DNA from: an uncultured Bacteroidales bacterium
GTDB lineage: Bacteria > Bacteroidota > Bacteroidia > Bacteroidales > UBA932
Assembly (NCBI GenBank): GCA_945868745.1
Contig: CAMBMK010000010.1
Coordinates: 1-42,549 of the forward strand
Direction: 5' to 3'
Length of the DNA: 42,549 nt
In this document: positions 35,844 through 42,549 of the stretch, one piece after another
Layout of the letters: every line of letters begins with the position of its first letter
Position numbering within the stretch: position 1 is the first letter of the stretch
Translations under genes and position numbers: made by a program
The notes under the pieces: generated by a model
Database searches by the model: none
What the model was told of the DNA's origin: nothing
What the model saw: the letters and a program-made list of their open reading frames with translations, nothing else

Positions 35844-38621
35844 ATGCAAGGATATAAAGTCGGAAAAAGCCGTCCCGGTATATGCGCAAGGGTGCTTGTC
35901 AGCATCCTGGTGCTTCTTTTTTTTGTCATATGGGATGCCGGAGCGCAGACAAGAAGGCGCGGACGCGACCGCAACACGACTTTCAACCAGGCAGTTGTAT
36001 TCAACAGGGACAGCGTGCAGGTGTCGGATTCCGTAAGGGCACGCCTGGATTCGCTCCACAGGGTTGACTCGCTTTTCAAGCTCGATTCGATCGCAATGAT
36101 GAAGCAGAGTTCGCTCGATGCCCCTGCATTTTCCGGCGCAAAGGACTCCATCCGTGAGGTGTTCTCAGACGGCCAGCGCAAGGCTTACTATTACGGCGAT
36201 GTGACCGTGGAGTATGGCAACATGAAGCTGACGGCCGACTATATGGAGTATGACATGAAGACCGGAACGGTCTATGCCAGAGGCACTTTGGACACTCTGA
36301 CAGGCGAATGGAAAGGCCAGCCGACGATGACCGAGGGCGGTTCGACCTACAGGATGGAGGAGCTGCGGTACAATTTCAACACCCGCAAGGCGCGCATCAC
36401 CAATATGATTACGCAGCAGCAGGAGGGCCTTCTGCACGGTAAGAATATCAAGATGATGCCGGACAAATCCATCAACATCACCAACGGAAAATACACGGTC
36501 TGCGACCTGGAGCATCCTCATTACTATATGACGCTGTCAGCGGCAAAGGTCATCACCAAGCCTTCACAGAAGACGGTATTCGGCCCGGCCGGAGTGGTCG
36601 TGGAGGACGTTCCCCTGCCGCTGGGCATCCCGTTCGGATTCATTCCGAAGAAGCCTGACCGTGCCACCGGTATGCTCATGCCTACTTTCGGAGAGGAAAA
36701 TGCCCGCGGCTTCTATCTGCGCGACCTGGGAATGTATTTCGTGTTCGGAGACCATCTCGACCTGTCCGTAACCGGTGACATCTACACTCTGGGCTCGTGG
36801 AGCATCGATGTGAATTCGCGTTACAAATTCAATTACAAGGCCAACGGTTCGTTTTCGATGACGTTTTCCAATGACCAGACGGGAGAAAAGGGAGCAGCTG
36901 ACTTCTTCCAGACCAGGAACTTTGCCGTAAGATGGTCCCATTCGCAGGACAGCAAGGCTCATCCGGGAAGTACCTTCAGTGCATCGGTCAATTTCTCAAG
37001 CCCTTCCAACAGCAGGTACAACTCCCATTCCGTCAACGAGGCGCTTCAGAATCAGGCATCTTCTTCCATTTCGTATTCACGCAACTGGAACGGCAAGTTC
37101 AACCTTTCCGTCAATGCCCTGCACAGCCAGAACTCCAGGGACAGCTCCTATGCATTCACTCTTCCTAATATAACATTCTCGGTTACAAGGTTTTATCCTT
37201 TCAAGCAGAAGAATCGTATAGGCAAGGAGAAGTTCTATGAAAAATTCTCCCTCGGTTACAGCACCACTCTTCAGAACAAGATCAATTTCAAGGCTTCGGA
37301 ATTTGGGCAGGAGGGTTTTCTGGACAAATTCCAGAACGGCATGACGCACAACTTCCAGATTGGTCTGCCGAATTTCACTTTTGCCAAGTATTTCAATTTC
37401 ACTCCGAGCGTGAACTACGGAATGAACTGGTTCTTCAAGAGTGCCGACTACTACTATGACCCCGAGCAGAACAAGGTCGTGCAGGAGCAGGCAAAGCAGT
37501 TCAGCAGTTTCGGCATAACCCAGACTTATTCGGGAAGCCTTTCGATGAGCACGCGAATATATGGTCTCTTCAATTTCGGAAAACACCATAAGGTGCAGGC
37601 TGTCAGGCATGTGATCTCCCCTTCCGTTTCCCTTTCCGTCAGCCCTGAAAAAGGTACTTACGCAAACGGTTGGAGGACCTTGCATTATTTCGACAATTCA
37701 GGCAATGAGAAGACCTACGACTATAATATCTATGCCGGTCAGATATATTCTGCTCCGGGAAAGGGCAAATCCGCTACTGCAAGCATCTCAATCGGCAACA
37801 ACCTCGAGGCCAAAGTGCGCAATATGAGGGATACGACCGGAACCGGTGTAACAAAGATCAAGCTCATCGACCAGCTCAATATTTCGACAGGCTACAATTT
37901 CCTTGCTGACTCATTGAAAATGAGCAATGTGGGCATCTCGATGTCAACCAATCTCTTCAGCAAGGTCAATATCTCCGGCAACCTCAATTTCGACCCTTAT
38001 GCAATCAATGAGCAGGGACGCAAGATCAACAAGTTTGTGCTGATTGACAGCCATTTCAAGAAGCTTCTCCGATTCAATTCCGCAAGTGCTTCCCTGTCGT
38101 ATTCGCTTTCGGGCAAGGGCGCAATCAACGGAAATGACGGCTCCAAATCGGCTGAAGGACAGGGCGGCGGGGCCTCGGCCAATCCTGCGGACTATTACAA
38201 AAGGGTGTACTACCATCCTGTGACCGGTGAATACATCCCCGGCGGATGGCTCTACTATACCAATCCGAATGTGCCGTGGTCCCTCAACATCAATTACAAC
38301 TTCAGCTACAACAGGTCTTACCAATACACCAACAATCAGCTGATTACAAAAAACAATATCACCCAGACAGTCGGTCTTAGCGGCAATATCAAGCTTACTC
38401 CGAAGATGGCGATCAATTTCACTTCCGGATTTGACATGATGGCCATGAAGCTGACCACTACCCAGCTATCCGCCACATATGACCTGCACTGTTTCAACAT
38501 TTCGATGTCCTGGGTGCCGACCGGAAACTGGCAGTCCTGGAGTTTCCGTATCGCAGCAAATGCCGCCGCACTGTCTGACCTGTTGAAATTCAAGAAGACA
38601 AAGGGCTATTGGGACCAATAG
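35844..38621 (+). CDS. lptD: Putative LPS-assembly outer membrane protein LptD
   Basis: 925 residues from ATG 35844. The frame is open further upstream but would overlap the amidase and its promoter, while this start gives a signal peptide (ARVLVSILVLLFFVIWDAGAQ). The periplasmic OstA-type beta-taco domain follows: YYYGDVTVEYGNMKLTADYM, YDMKTGTVYARGTLD and YRMEELRYNFNTRKARI (about 110-190). The remaining 700 residues form a large barrel with alternating aromatic strands; IPFGFIPKKPDRATGMLMPTF is typical of the Bacteroidota form. LptD with LptE inserts lipopolysaccharide into the outer leaflet. It is considerably longer than E. coli LptD (784). Tandem promoters precede it and a hairpin terminator follows, overlapping the rho promoter. 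Confidence 0.88.
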   Translation: MQGYKVGKSRPGICARVLVSILVLLFFVIWDAGAQTRRRGRDRNTTFNQAVVFNRDSVQVSDSVRARLDSLHRVDSLFKLDSIAMMKQSSLDAPAFSGAKDSIREVFSDGQRKAYYYGDVTVEYGNMKLTADYMEYDMKTGTVYARGTLDTLTGEWKGQPTMTEGGSTYRMEELRYNFNTRKARITNMITQQQEGLLHGKNIKMMPDKSINITNGKYTVCDLEHPHYYMTLSAAKVITKPSQKTVFGPAGVVVEDVPLPLGIPFGFIPKKPDRATGMLMPTFGEENARGFYLRDLGMYFVFGDHLDLSVTGDIYTLGSWSIDVNSRYKFNYKANGSFSMTFSNDQTGEKGAADFFQTRNFAVRWSHSQDSKAHPGSTFSASVNFSSPSNSRYNSHSVNEALQNQASSSISYSRNWNGKFNLSVNALHSQNSRDSSYAFTLPNITFSVTRFYPFKQKNRIGKEKFYEKFSLGYSTTLQNKINFKASEFGQEGFLDKFQNGMTHNFQIGLPNFTFAKYFNFTPSVNYGMNWFFKSADYYYDPEQNKVVQEQAKQFSSFGITQTYSGSLSMSTRIYGLFNFGKHHKVQAVRHVISPSVSLSVSPEKGTYANGWRTLHYFDNSGNEKTYDYNIYAGQIYSAPGKGKSATASISIGNNLEAKVRNMRDTTGTGVTKIKLIDQLNISTGYNFLADSLKMSNVGISMSTNLFSKVNISGNLNFDPYAINEQGRKINKFVLIDSHFKKLLRFNSASASLSYSLSGKGAINGNDGSKSAEGQGGGASANPADYYKRVYYHPVTGEYIPGGWLYYTNPNVPWSLNINYNFSYNRSYQYTNNQLITKNNITQTVGLSGNIKLTPKMAINFTSGFDMMAMKLTTTQLSATYDLHCFNISMSWVPTGNWQSWSFRIAANAAALSDLLKFKKTKGYWDQ

Positions 38622-38653
38622 TTTTGCGTTTTTGAAAAAAGGTATTATATTTG
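38622..38653 (+). promoter_or_regulatory. rho promoter
   Basis: TTTTG (38622-38626) directly after the lptD stop codon, 19-base spacer, TATATTTG (38646-38653). It is the best match to the Bacteroidota -33/-7 consensus in the window. Transcription is expected near 38657-38660. Confidence 0.7.
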
Positions 38654-38684
38654 CACTGTTCTTGACGAGCAGTGCTTATTTTTT
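38653..38684 (+). terminator. Hairpin with U-tract between lptD and rho
   Basis: GCACTGTTC (38653-38661) pairs with GAGCAGTGC (38667-38675) over nine positions with one G-T wobble and a 5-base loop, followed by TTATTTTTT. The left arm begins on the last base of the rho -7 element, so only transcripts arriving from lptD contain the whole stem. Confidence 0.6.
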
Positions 38685-38732
38685 CATTCGGGCACTTTTC
38701 TTTGAGTATTATCATTTCATCAACATATTTAT

Positions 38733-40634
38733 ATGGCACATACTCTTTATGAGCTTAATCAGATGGGCGAAGAGCAGCTTCGTTCACTCGGCGCGGAACT
38801 CGGAATAAAAGGCGCAGGCAAGATGAGCCGTGAGGATCTTGGTTTCGCCATCCTTGACCAGGAGGCAATCAACGTATCCCAACAGCCTGATGCTCCGAAA
38901 GAAAGGAAGAGAAAGCCGAGGACTTCGAAGCAGGCAAAGGAGCCATCTATGCCGAAATCCGAAGTTAAGGAAACTAAAAACAAGACAAACGATAACGCAA
39001 AGTCCCAGCCTGAGGCTGCGGAAGAAGCGGCGAAAGCGGCTCCGAAAAAACGCGGCAGAAAACCGAAGAATGCCCAGCCGGCCGCCCAGACGGAGGTGCA
39101 GCCGGAAAAGGTTGAAACCCAGCAGATTGTGCCTGTAGAGAATGCTTCCGAGGCTGAACCTGCAAAGCCTGCACCGAAAAAGCGCGGAAGAAAACCGAAG
39201 GCACCAGTGCAGCAGGATGCCCAGGAGCAGGTAAATACTGTGGAGGTGTCAAAGAACGAGGCTATGCCTTCAGAAGATGCACCTTCAATCAAGGATATTG
39301 AGGCAAAAAATGAAGAAGGGCCCGTTGCTGAGCCTGAAGCATCCGCCCAGGAAAAGCCGGCGGAGGACCGGAATGCCGACAGGCAGCAGTACCAGCGCAA
39401 CGACAACAATTTCCAGCAGCGCGGTGACAACAGAAGGCGGGATTTCCAGCAGCGCCAGGCACAGCCACAGAGACCGGAGTTTGAAGGGACAGTTGAAGCA
39501 ACCGGCGTACTCGAAATAATGCCAGACGGTTACGGCTTCCTCCGTTCTTCGGACTACAATTACCTCAACTCCCCTGATGACATCTATGTGTCCCAGAATC
39601 AGATTAAGGCCAATGCCCTCAAGACTGGAGATACGGTGACGGGAGAAATCCGTCCTCCGCGCGAGGGTGACAAATATTTCCCTCTTGTCAAGATCAAGTA
39701 TATCAACGGCCGTCTTCCTGAATTCATCCGTGACAGGGTGCCGTTTGATTTCCTTACCCCGCTTTTCCCTAATGAGAAATTCAATATCCTCGGACACGGG
39801 CACGAGAGTGACATTTCCTGCAGGATTGTGGATATGTTCACCCCTATCGGAAAGGGCCAGCGCGGTCTCATAGTGGCTCAGCCAAAGACGGGTAAGACTA
39901 TGCTGCTCAAGTCTATAGCCAATGCCATTGCGGACAATCATCCTGAAGTATATGAAATCGTGCTTCTCATTGACGAGCGTCCGGAAGAGGTCACCGACAT
40001 GAGCAGGAGCGTCAAGGCAGAGGTGGTTGCTTCCACTTTTGACGAGCCGGCAGAGCGCCACGTGAAAGTGGCCAATATGGTACTTGAGAAGGCACGCAGG
40101 CTTGTTGAATGCGGACACGATGTGGTGATCCTTCTTGACTCGATTACCCGACTTGCACGTGCCTACAACACAGTACAGCCTGCTTCAGGCAAGGTCCTGA
40201 CCGGAGGTGTGGATGCAAACGCACTGCAGAAGCCGAAGCGTTTCTTCGGAGCTGCGCGCAACATCGAGGGCGGAGGTTCCCTTACCATTCTTGCGACGGC
40301 GCTTACCGAGACCGGTTCCAAAATGGATGACGTGATTTTCGAGGAATTCAAGGGAACCGGCAACATGGAGCTCCAGCTCGACAGGAATCTTTCCAACAGG
40401 CGTATCTTCCCTGCCGTCAACGTCATTCTTTCAAGTACGCGCCGGGATGATCTTCTCTACAATGCCAGCCAGAACAACCGTATCTGGATCCTGCGCAAGA
40501 TTCTCGCCGAAATGAACCCTACCGAGGCGATGAAATTTATGCTGCAGCTTATGGATGAGTACAAGACCAATCAGGACCTGCTTGACAATATGAGCAAGGT
40601 AAGTCCTTTGGATGCAAAGAATTACGATTTTTAG
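38733..40634 (+). CDS. rho: Transcription termination factor Rho with long disordered insert
   Basis: 633 residues against 419 in E. coli. The N-terminal helical domain ([20 protein letters not shown]) is followed by about 200 low-complexity residues (50-250), rich in Lys, Ala, Pro, Glu and later Gln, Asn and Arg, including two copies of [10 protein letters not shown] (103-112, 147-156). The cold-shock RNA-binding fold ([21 protein letters not shown]) and the ATPase domain follow: P-loop AQPKTGKTM (382-390), [13 protein letters not shown], and the Q and R loops in [22 protein letters not shown]. Rho is the hexameric RNA-DNA translocase that ends transcription. An insert of this kind is known from Bacteroides Rho, where it has been reported to drive phase separation. 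Followed by mnmE after 2 bases. Confidence 0.97.
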   Translation: MAHTLYELNQMGEEQLRSLGAELGIKGAGKMSREDLGFAILDQEAINVSQQPDAPKERKRKPRTSKQAKEPSMPKSEVKETKNKTNDNAKSQPEAAEEAAKAAPKKRGRKPKNAQPAAQTEVQPEKVETQQIVPVENASEAEPAKPAPKKRGRKPKAPVQQDAQEQVNTVEVSKNEAMPSEDAPSIKDIEAKNEEGPVAEPEASAQEKPAEDRNADRQQYQRNDNNFQQRGDNRRRDFQQRQAQPQRPEFEGTVEATGVLEIMPDGYGFLRSSDYNYLNSPDDIYVSQNQIKANALKTGDTVTGEIRPPREGDKYFPLVKIKYINGRLPEFIRDRVPFDFLTPLFPNEKFNILGHGHESDISCRIVDMFTPIGKGQRGLIVAQPKTGKTMLLKSIANAIADNHPEVYEIVLLIDERPEEVTDMSRSVKAEVVASTFDEPAERHVKVANMVLEKARRLVECGHDVVILLDSITRLARAYNTVQPASGKVLTGGVDANALQKPKRFFGAARNIEGGGSLTILATALTETGSKMDDVIFEEFKGTGNMELQLDRNLSNRRIFPAVNVILSSTRRDDLLYNASQNNRIWILRKILAEMNPTEAMKFMLQLMDEYKTNQDLLDNMSKVSPLDAKNYDF

Positions 40635-40636
40635 AA

Positions 40637-42151
40637 ATGTTCTCTGAAGATACTATCACAGCGCCCGCCACCACACCGGGGACGGGTGCTGTTTCAATTG
40701 TCAGGATAAGTGGGCCCGATGCCTTTGCCGTTGCCGACAGGGTGGTGAGGCTCCGCAGGGGCGACATTTCCTCTTCTGAAGGCTACAGGCTGCATTTCGG
40801 TACGGTGAGCGGCCGCGACGGTGCTCTTCTGGACGAGGTCATCGTGTCCGTGTTCCGTGCGCCGCATTCTTATACCGGGGAGGATTCCGTGGAGATAAGC
40901 TGCCACGCGTCAGCGTATATCGTGTCGGAGATGCTTTCGCTGCTGTGCGATGCCGGTGCAAGGCTTGCCGAGGCAGGTGAATTCACCATGCGCGCCTATA
41001 TGAACGGCAAGATGGATCTTTCCCAGGCTGAAAGCGTTGCGGACTTGATTGCTTCTTCGGACCGGGCGTCGCACAGGGTTGCCATCAGGCAGATGCGCGG
41101 GGGCTATTCAGAGAAATTGGAGGAAATCCGCTCGCAATTGGCACAAATGTCCGCACTTTTGGAGCTTGAGCTTGATTTCAGCGAAGAGGATGTGGTATTT
41201 GCCGACAGGACTACCCTGCTCCGACTGGTTGACGAGGCTGTTTCGCATATCGGCAGCCTTGCCGATTCCTTCCGCGACGGCAATGCAATCAAAAACGGTG
41301 TCCCGGTGGCCATAGTCGGAAATGCCAATTCTGGCAAAAGCATGCTTCTAAATGCCTTGCTTGGCGAAGACAGGGCAATTGTTTCCGATATAGCAGGTAC
41401 TACACGTGATACGATAGAAGAGGTCTTTACGATTGACGGCATCAGGTTCCGCCTGATTGACACGGCAGGTCTGAGGGAAACTGACGAAGTCATTGAAAAA
41501 ATCGGGATTGAGCGTACTTTAAGGAAGCTTGCCGAGGCCGATGTTGTACTTGCCGTTGTCGATGTCTCGGCGCCCCGGGAAGAGATACTCGCTTCACTGG
41601 AGAAGGTGTCGGACAATATCGATTTTACTTCTCAAAGGGTATTTGCGGTTGTCAACAAGTGTGACCTTGTACGGGAGAAATCTTCCGTTGACGGCTTCCC
41701 CGGTCAAGGACGGGACAATACCGTCAAAGACGTTGATTCAGGGCATTCCGGGGGTGAAATCTTTGATTGCATTTCCGCTAACAAAAATGTTAGTGCTATT
41801 AACATGTTTGTTTCTTCTATTAATAAAGAAATACTTACATATTGCATATCAGCCAAGAGCGGTTTTGGTCTCGATGCGTTGAAAAAAGCGCTTGCCGACT
41901 CCCAGAAAAACAGACTGGAGTCCACATCCGATGCCATTCTCGTGACAAATGTCCGTCATCTCAATGCCCTCACCCAGGCAAAGGCCTCCCTTATCGATGT
42001 CCGCTCCGGCCTCCTTGACGGCACACCATCCGACCTTGTCGCCCAGGACCTGCGCCACGCCGTCTCCTCCATCGGCTCCATCCTCGGCAGGGCCATCACC
42101 ACCGACGAAACCCTCGGCATCATATTCAAGAAGTTTTGTATAGGCAAGTAA
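40637..42151 (+). CDS. mnmE: tRNA modification GTPase MnmE with enlarged G domain
   Basis: 504 residues (E. coli 454). With MnmG it builds the cmnm5 group on wobble uridine 34 of several tRNAs. The N-terminal folate-binding domain starts DTITAPATTPGTGAVSIVRIS; the helical domain follows; the G domain holds P-loop GNANSGKS (228-235), DIAGTTRDTI, DTAGLRETDE, NKCD (340-343) and SAK (405-407). The C-terminus ends in the conserved FCIGK. Sixty-one residues separate NKCD from SAK, about 35 more than usual; this insert is Ser/Asn/Val-rich and its last 90 bases are strikingly AT-rich. All catalytic motifs are intact, so it should be functional. It begins 2 bases after rho and shares its promoter. Confidence 0.96.
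   Translation: MFSEDTITAPATTPGTGAVSIVRISGPDAFAVADRVVRLRRGDISSSEGYRLHFGTVSGRDGALLDEVIVSVFRAPHSYTGEDSVEISCHASAYIVSEMLSLLCDAGARLAEAGEFTMRAYMNGKMDLSQAESVADLIASSDRASHRVAIRQMRGGYSEKLEEIRSQLAQMSALLELELDFSEEDVVFADRTTLLRLVDEAVSHIGSLADSFRDGNAIKNGVPVAIVGNANSGKSMLLNALLGEDRAIVSDIAGTTRDTIEEVFTIDGIRFRLIDTAGLRETDEVIEKIGIERTLRKLAEADVVLAVVDVSAPREEILASLEKVSDNIDFTSQRVFAVVNKCDLVREKSSVDGFPGQGRDNTVKDVDSGHSGGEIFDCISANKNVSAINMFVSSINKEILTYCISAKSGFGLDALKKALADSQKNRLESTSDAILVTNVRHLNALTQAKASLIDVRSGLLDGTPSDLVAQDLRHAVSSIGSILGRAITTDETLGIIFKKFCIGK
41782..41810. repeat. Imperfect inverted repeat in the AT-rich insert of mnmE
   Basis: CAAA-A-ATGTTA and TAACAT-G-TTTG face each other across 7 bases, ten pairs with one mismatch. 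It lies in the 27% GC patch that codes for the extra residues of the G domain. Confidence 0.5.
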
Positions 42152-42170
42152 TATTTTGTATCGGAAAATA

Positions 42171-42183
42171 GTTGATAATCAAC
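42171..42183. repeat. Palindrome downstream of mnmE
   Basis: GTTGAT / ATCAAC around one A, 20 bases after the mnmE stop. It is not followed by a U-tract, so it is not a terminator. Confidence 0.4.
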
Positions 42184-42203
42184 AACTTACGGAATCAATC
42201 GGC

Positions 42204-42260
42204 ATCTAACTGACTTATACCTCGTTAGGGGTTCAGAGGTTTAATGTTTAACAGTTAGAT
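42204..42260. repeat. Nine-base inverted repeat with a 39-base loop
   Basis: ATCTAACTG (42204-42212) and CAGTTAGAT (42252-42260) are perfect complements. The spacing is typical of recombination or binding sites rather than of a terminator. No coding region covers it. Confidence 0.5.
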
Positions 42261-42301
42261 TTCTATGCATTTCGAAACTTATTTGCCGACTTTTGTACCT
42301 T

Positions 42302-42324
42302 ATTTGTACCTTTGCGGTACAAAT
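42302..42324 (+). promoter_or_regulatory. Operator-like palindrome over a -7 element; resembles a CTnDOT-type integration site
   Basis: ATTTGTACC and GGTACAAAT flank TTTGC: perfect 9-base arms. The centre contains TACCTTTG, a -7 element with TTTG 21 bases upstream (42282-42285), and GTACCTTTGC (42306-42315), which fits the GTAnnTTTGC pattern known for CTnDOT attB sites. A further direct copy of TTTGTACCTT lies at 42292-42301. No convincing gene starts downstream on the plus strand; an ATG at 42323 opens only 12 codons. Confidence 0.45.
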
Positions 42325-42367
42325 GGTCCGTTGTACACCGACCTCCTGGCTTAACTCGTGAAGGGAT

Positions 42368-42405
42368 TTAACAACCCTGAACAACCTTGAGCATCGTTGA
42401 ACAAC
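42368..42405. repeat. Helically phased TTAACAAC/TGAACAAC repeats
   Basis: TTAACAAC at 42368, TGAACAAC at 42378 and TGAACAAC at 42398: steps of 10 and 20 bases, one or two helical turns. Placed just beyond the broken IS21-type transposase, they could be element-end binding sites. Confidence 0.45.
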
Positions 42406-42425
42406 GAAATTTGGCAGAAAGTAGA

Positions 42426-42548
42426 CTATGCTGCGCAAGTACCCCTATGGACACGCAGAGACTCTACCTCAAAGTCTGTGAGCAGTGCGGATGTGCCCCA
42501 GTCGAACTCCATAAGTTCTCCTGGAACATACTTCTGTTTGATGAAGCA
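42426..42548 (-). mobile_element. Fragment of an IS21-family transposase (IstA), running off the right edge
   Basis: The minus strand is open from the window edge to a TAG at 42428-42426 and encodes FIKQKYVPGELMEFDWG, the region around the first catalytic Asp of IstA-type DDE transposases. After DWG the sequence departs from the family (TSALLTDFEVESLRVHRG) and stops about 25 residues later, so the gene is truncated or recombined at its 3' side. The 5' part lies outside the window. The short frames on the plus strand here are shadows. I see no istB helper gene and no certain terminal inverted repeat within the window. Confidence 0.55.
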
Positions 42549-42549
42549 G

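Noticed and set aside
39285..40118. 277-codon minus-strand frame antisense to rho
   Set aside because: The sense strand carries the conserved RNA-binding and ATPase domains of Rho; the antisense product has no family features.
42241..42438. 65-codon minus-strand frame across the palindromic region
   Set aside because: It spans the palindromes and the phased repeats and has no recognised motif. It is more likely chance than a gene, though I cannot exclude a small element-encoded peptide.
42447..42549. Plus-strand frame open to the window edge starting at ATG 42447
   Set aside because: The opposite strand matches IS21 transposase with the DWG motif; the plus frame has no family pattern.
1..42549. 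tRNA, rRNA or CRISPR loci
   Set aside because: No cloverleaf-like sequence, no rRNA-like conserved sequence and no regularly spaced repeats of 25-40 bases were noticed on reading both strands; a covariance-model search would be needed to exclude small RNAs.

Overview
The window looks like chromosomal DNA of a member of the order Bacteroidales (phylum Bacteroidota). Evidence: promoters of the TAnnTTTG (-7) type instead of TATAAT, almost no Shine-Dalgarno signals, BF3164-like propeller lipoproteins next to an NVEALA-type peptide, a PPi-type phosphofructokinase, a Rho factor with a long disordered N-terminal insert, and Bacteroidota-type LptD, PSD and Ig-like lipoprotein families. I cannot fix the genus. 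No rRNA, tRNA or CRISPR array was seen.

Region 1 (1-14765, all + strand) is accessory in character and very tightly packed. It holds three six-bladed-propeller proteins (the first cut by the window edge), a small NVEALA-type peptide gene whose Cys-rich tail is out of frame, a 1013-residue fusion of an O-antigen-ligase-like membrane domain with TPRs and a secreted transglutaminase-like protein, a remnant of an S26 signal peptidase, and then TolC, a lipoprotein adaptor and two RND permeases. Apart from the roughly 60 bases ahead of the signal-peptidase remnant, gaps are under 60 bases and several genes overlap, so the set may be one transcript. It ends at a hairpin (14769-14802) whose U-tract serves the facing gene.

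Region 2 (14847-24713) is core metabolism and cell envelope: PPi-type phosphofructokinase on the minus strand, and divergent from it a plus-strand run ligA - relA/spoT - Ig-like lipoprotein - outer-membrane beta-barrel - ispG (MEP isoprenoid pathway).

Region 3 (24710-29904, minus strand) is a close-packed unit rsfS - ftsH - cdsA - psd - CNNM/CBS transporter: ribosome silencing, membrane protein quality control and phospholipid synthesis. It shares a 46-base divergent promoter region with birA (plus).

Region 4 (30695-35716, minus strand) is dnaA - pepD - rpe, preceded by a cell-wall amidase with its own terminator. The dnaA leader carries a terminator-like compound hairpin.

Region 5 (35844-42151, plus strand) is lptD, then rho and mnmE. 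The rho promoter overlaps a hairpin that could end lptD transcription. The last 400 bases (42152-42549) contain no intact gene: they hold several palindromes, helically phased short repeats, an integration-site-like sequence and, at the right edge, a broken IS21-type transposase on the minus strand.

Most distinctive are the peptide/propeller/ligase-transglutaminase/RND unit on the left, the dnaA leader hairpin, the interleaved rho promoter and lptD terminator, and an AT-rich insertion inside the G domain of MnmE.
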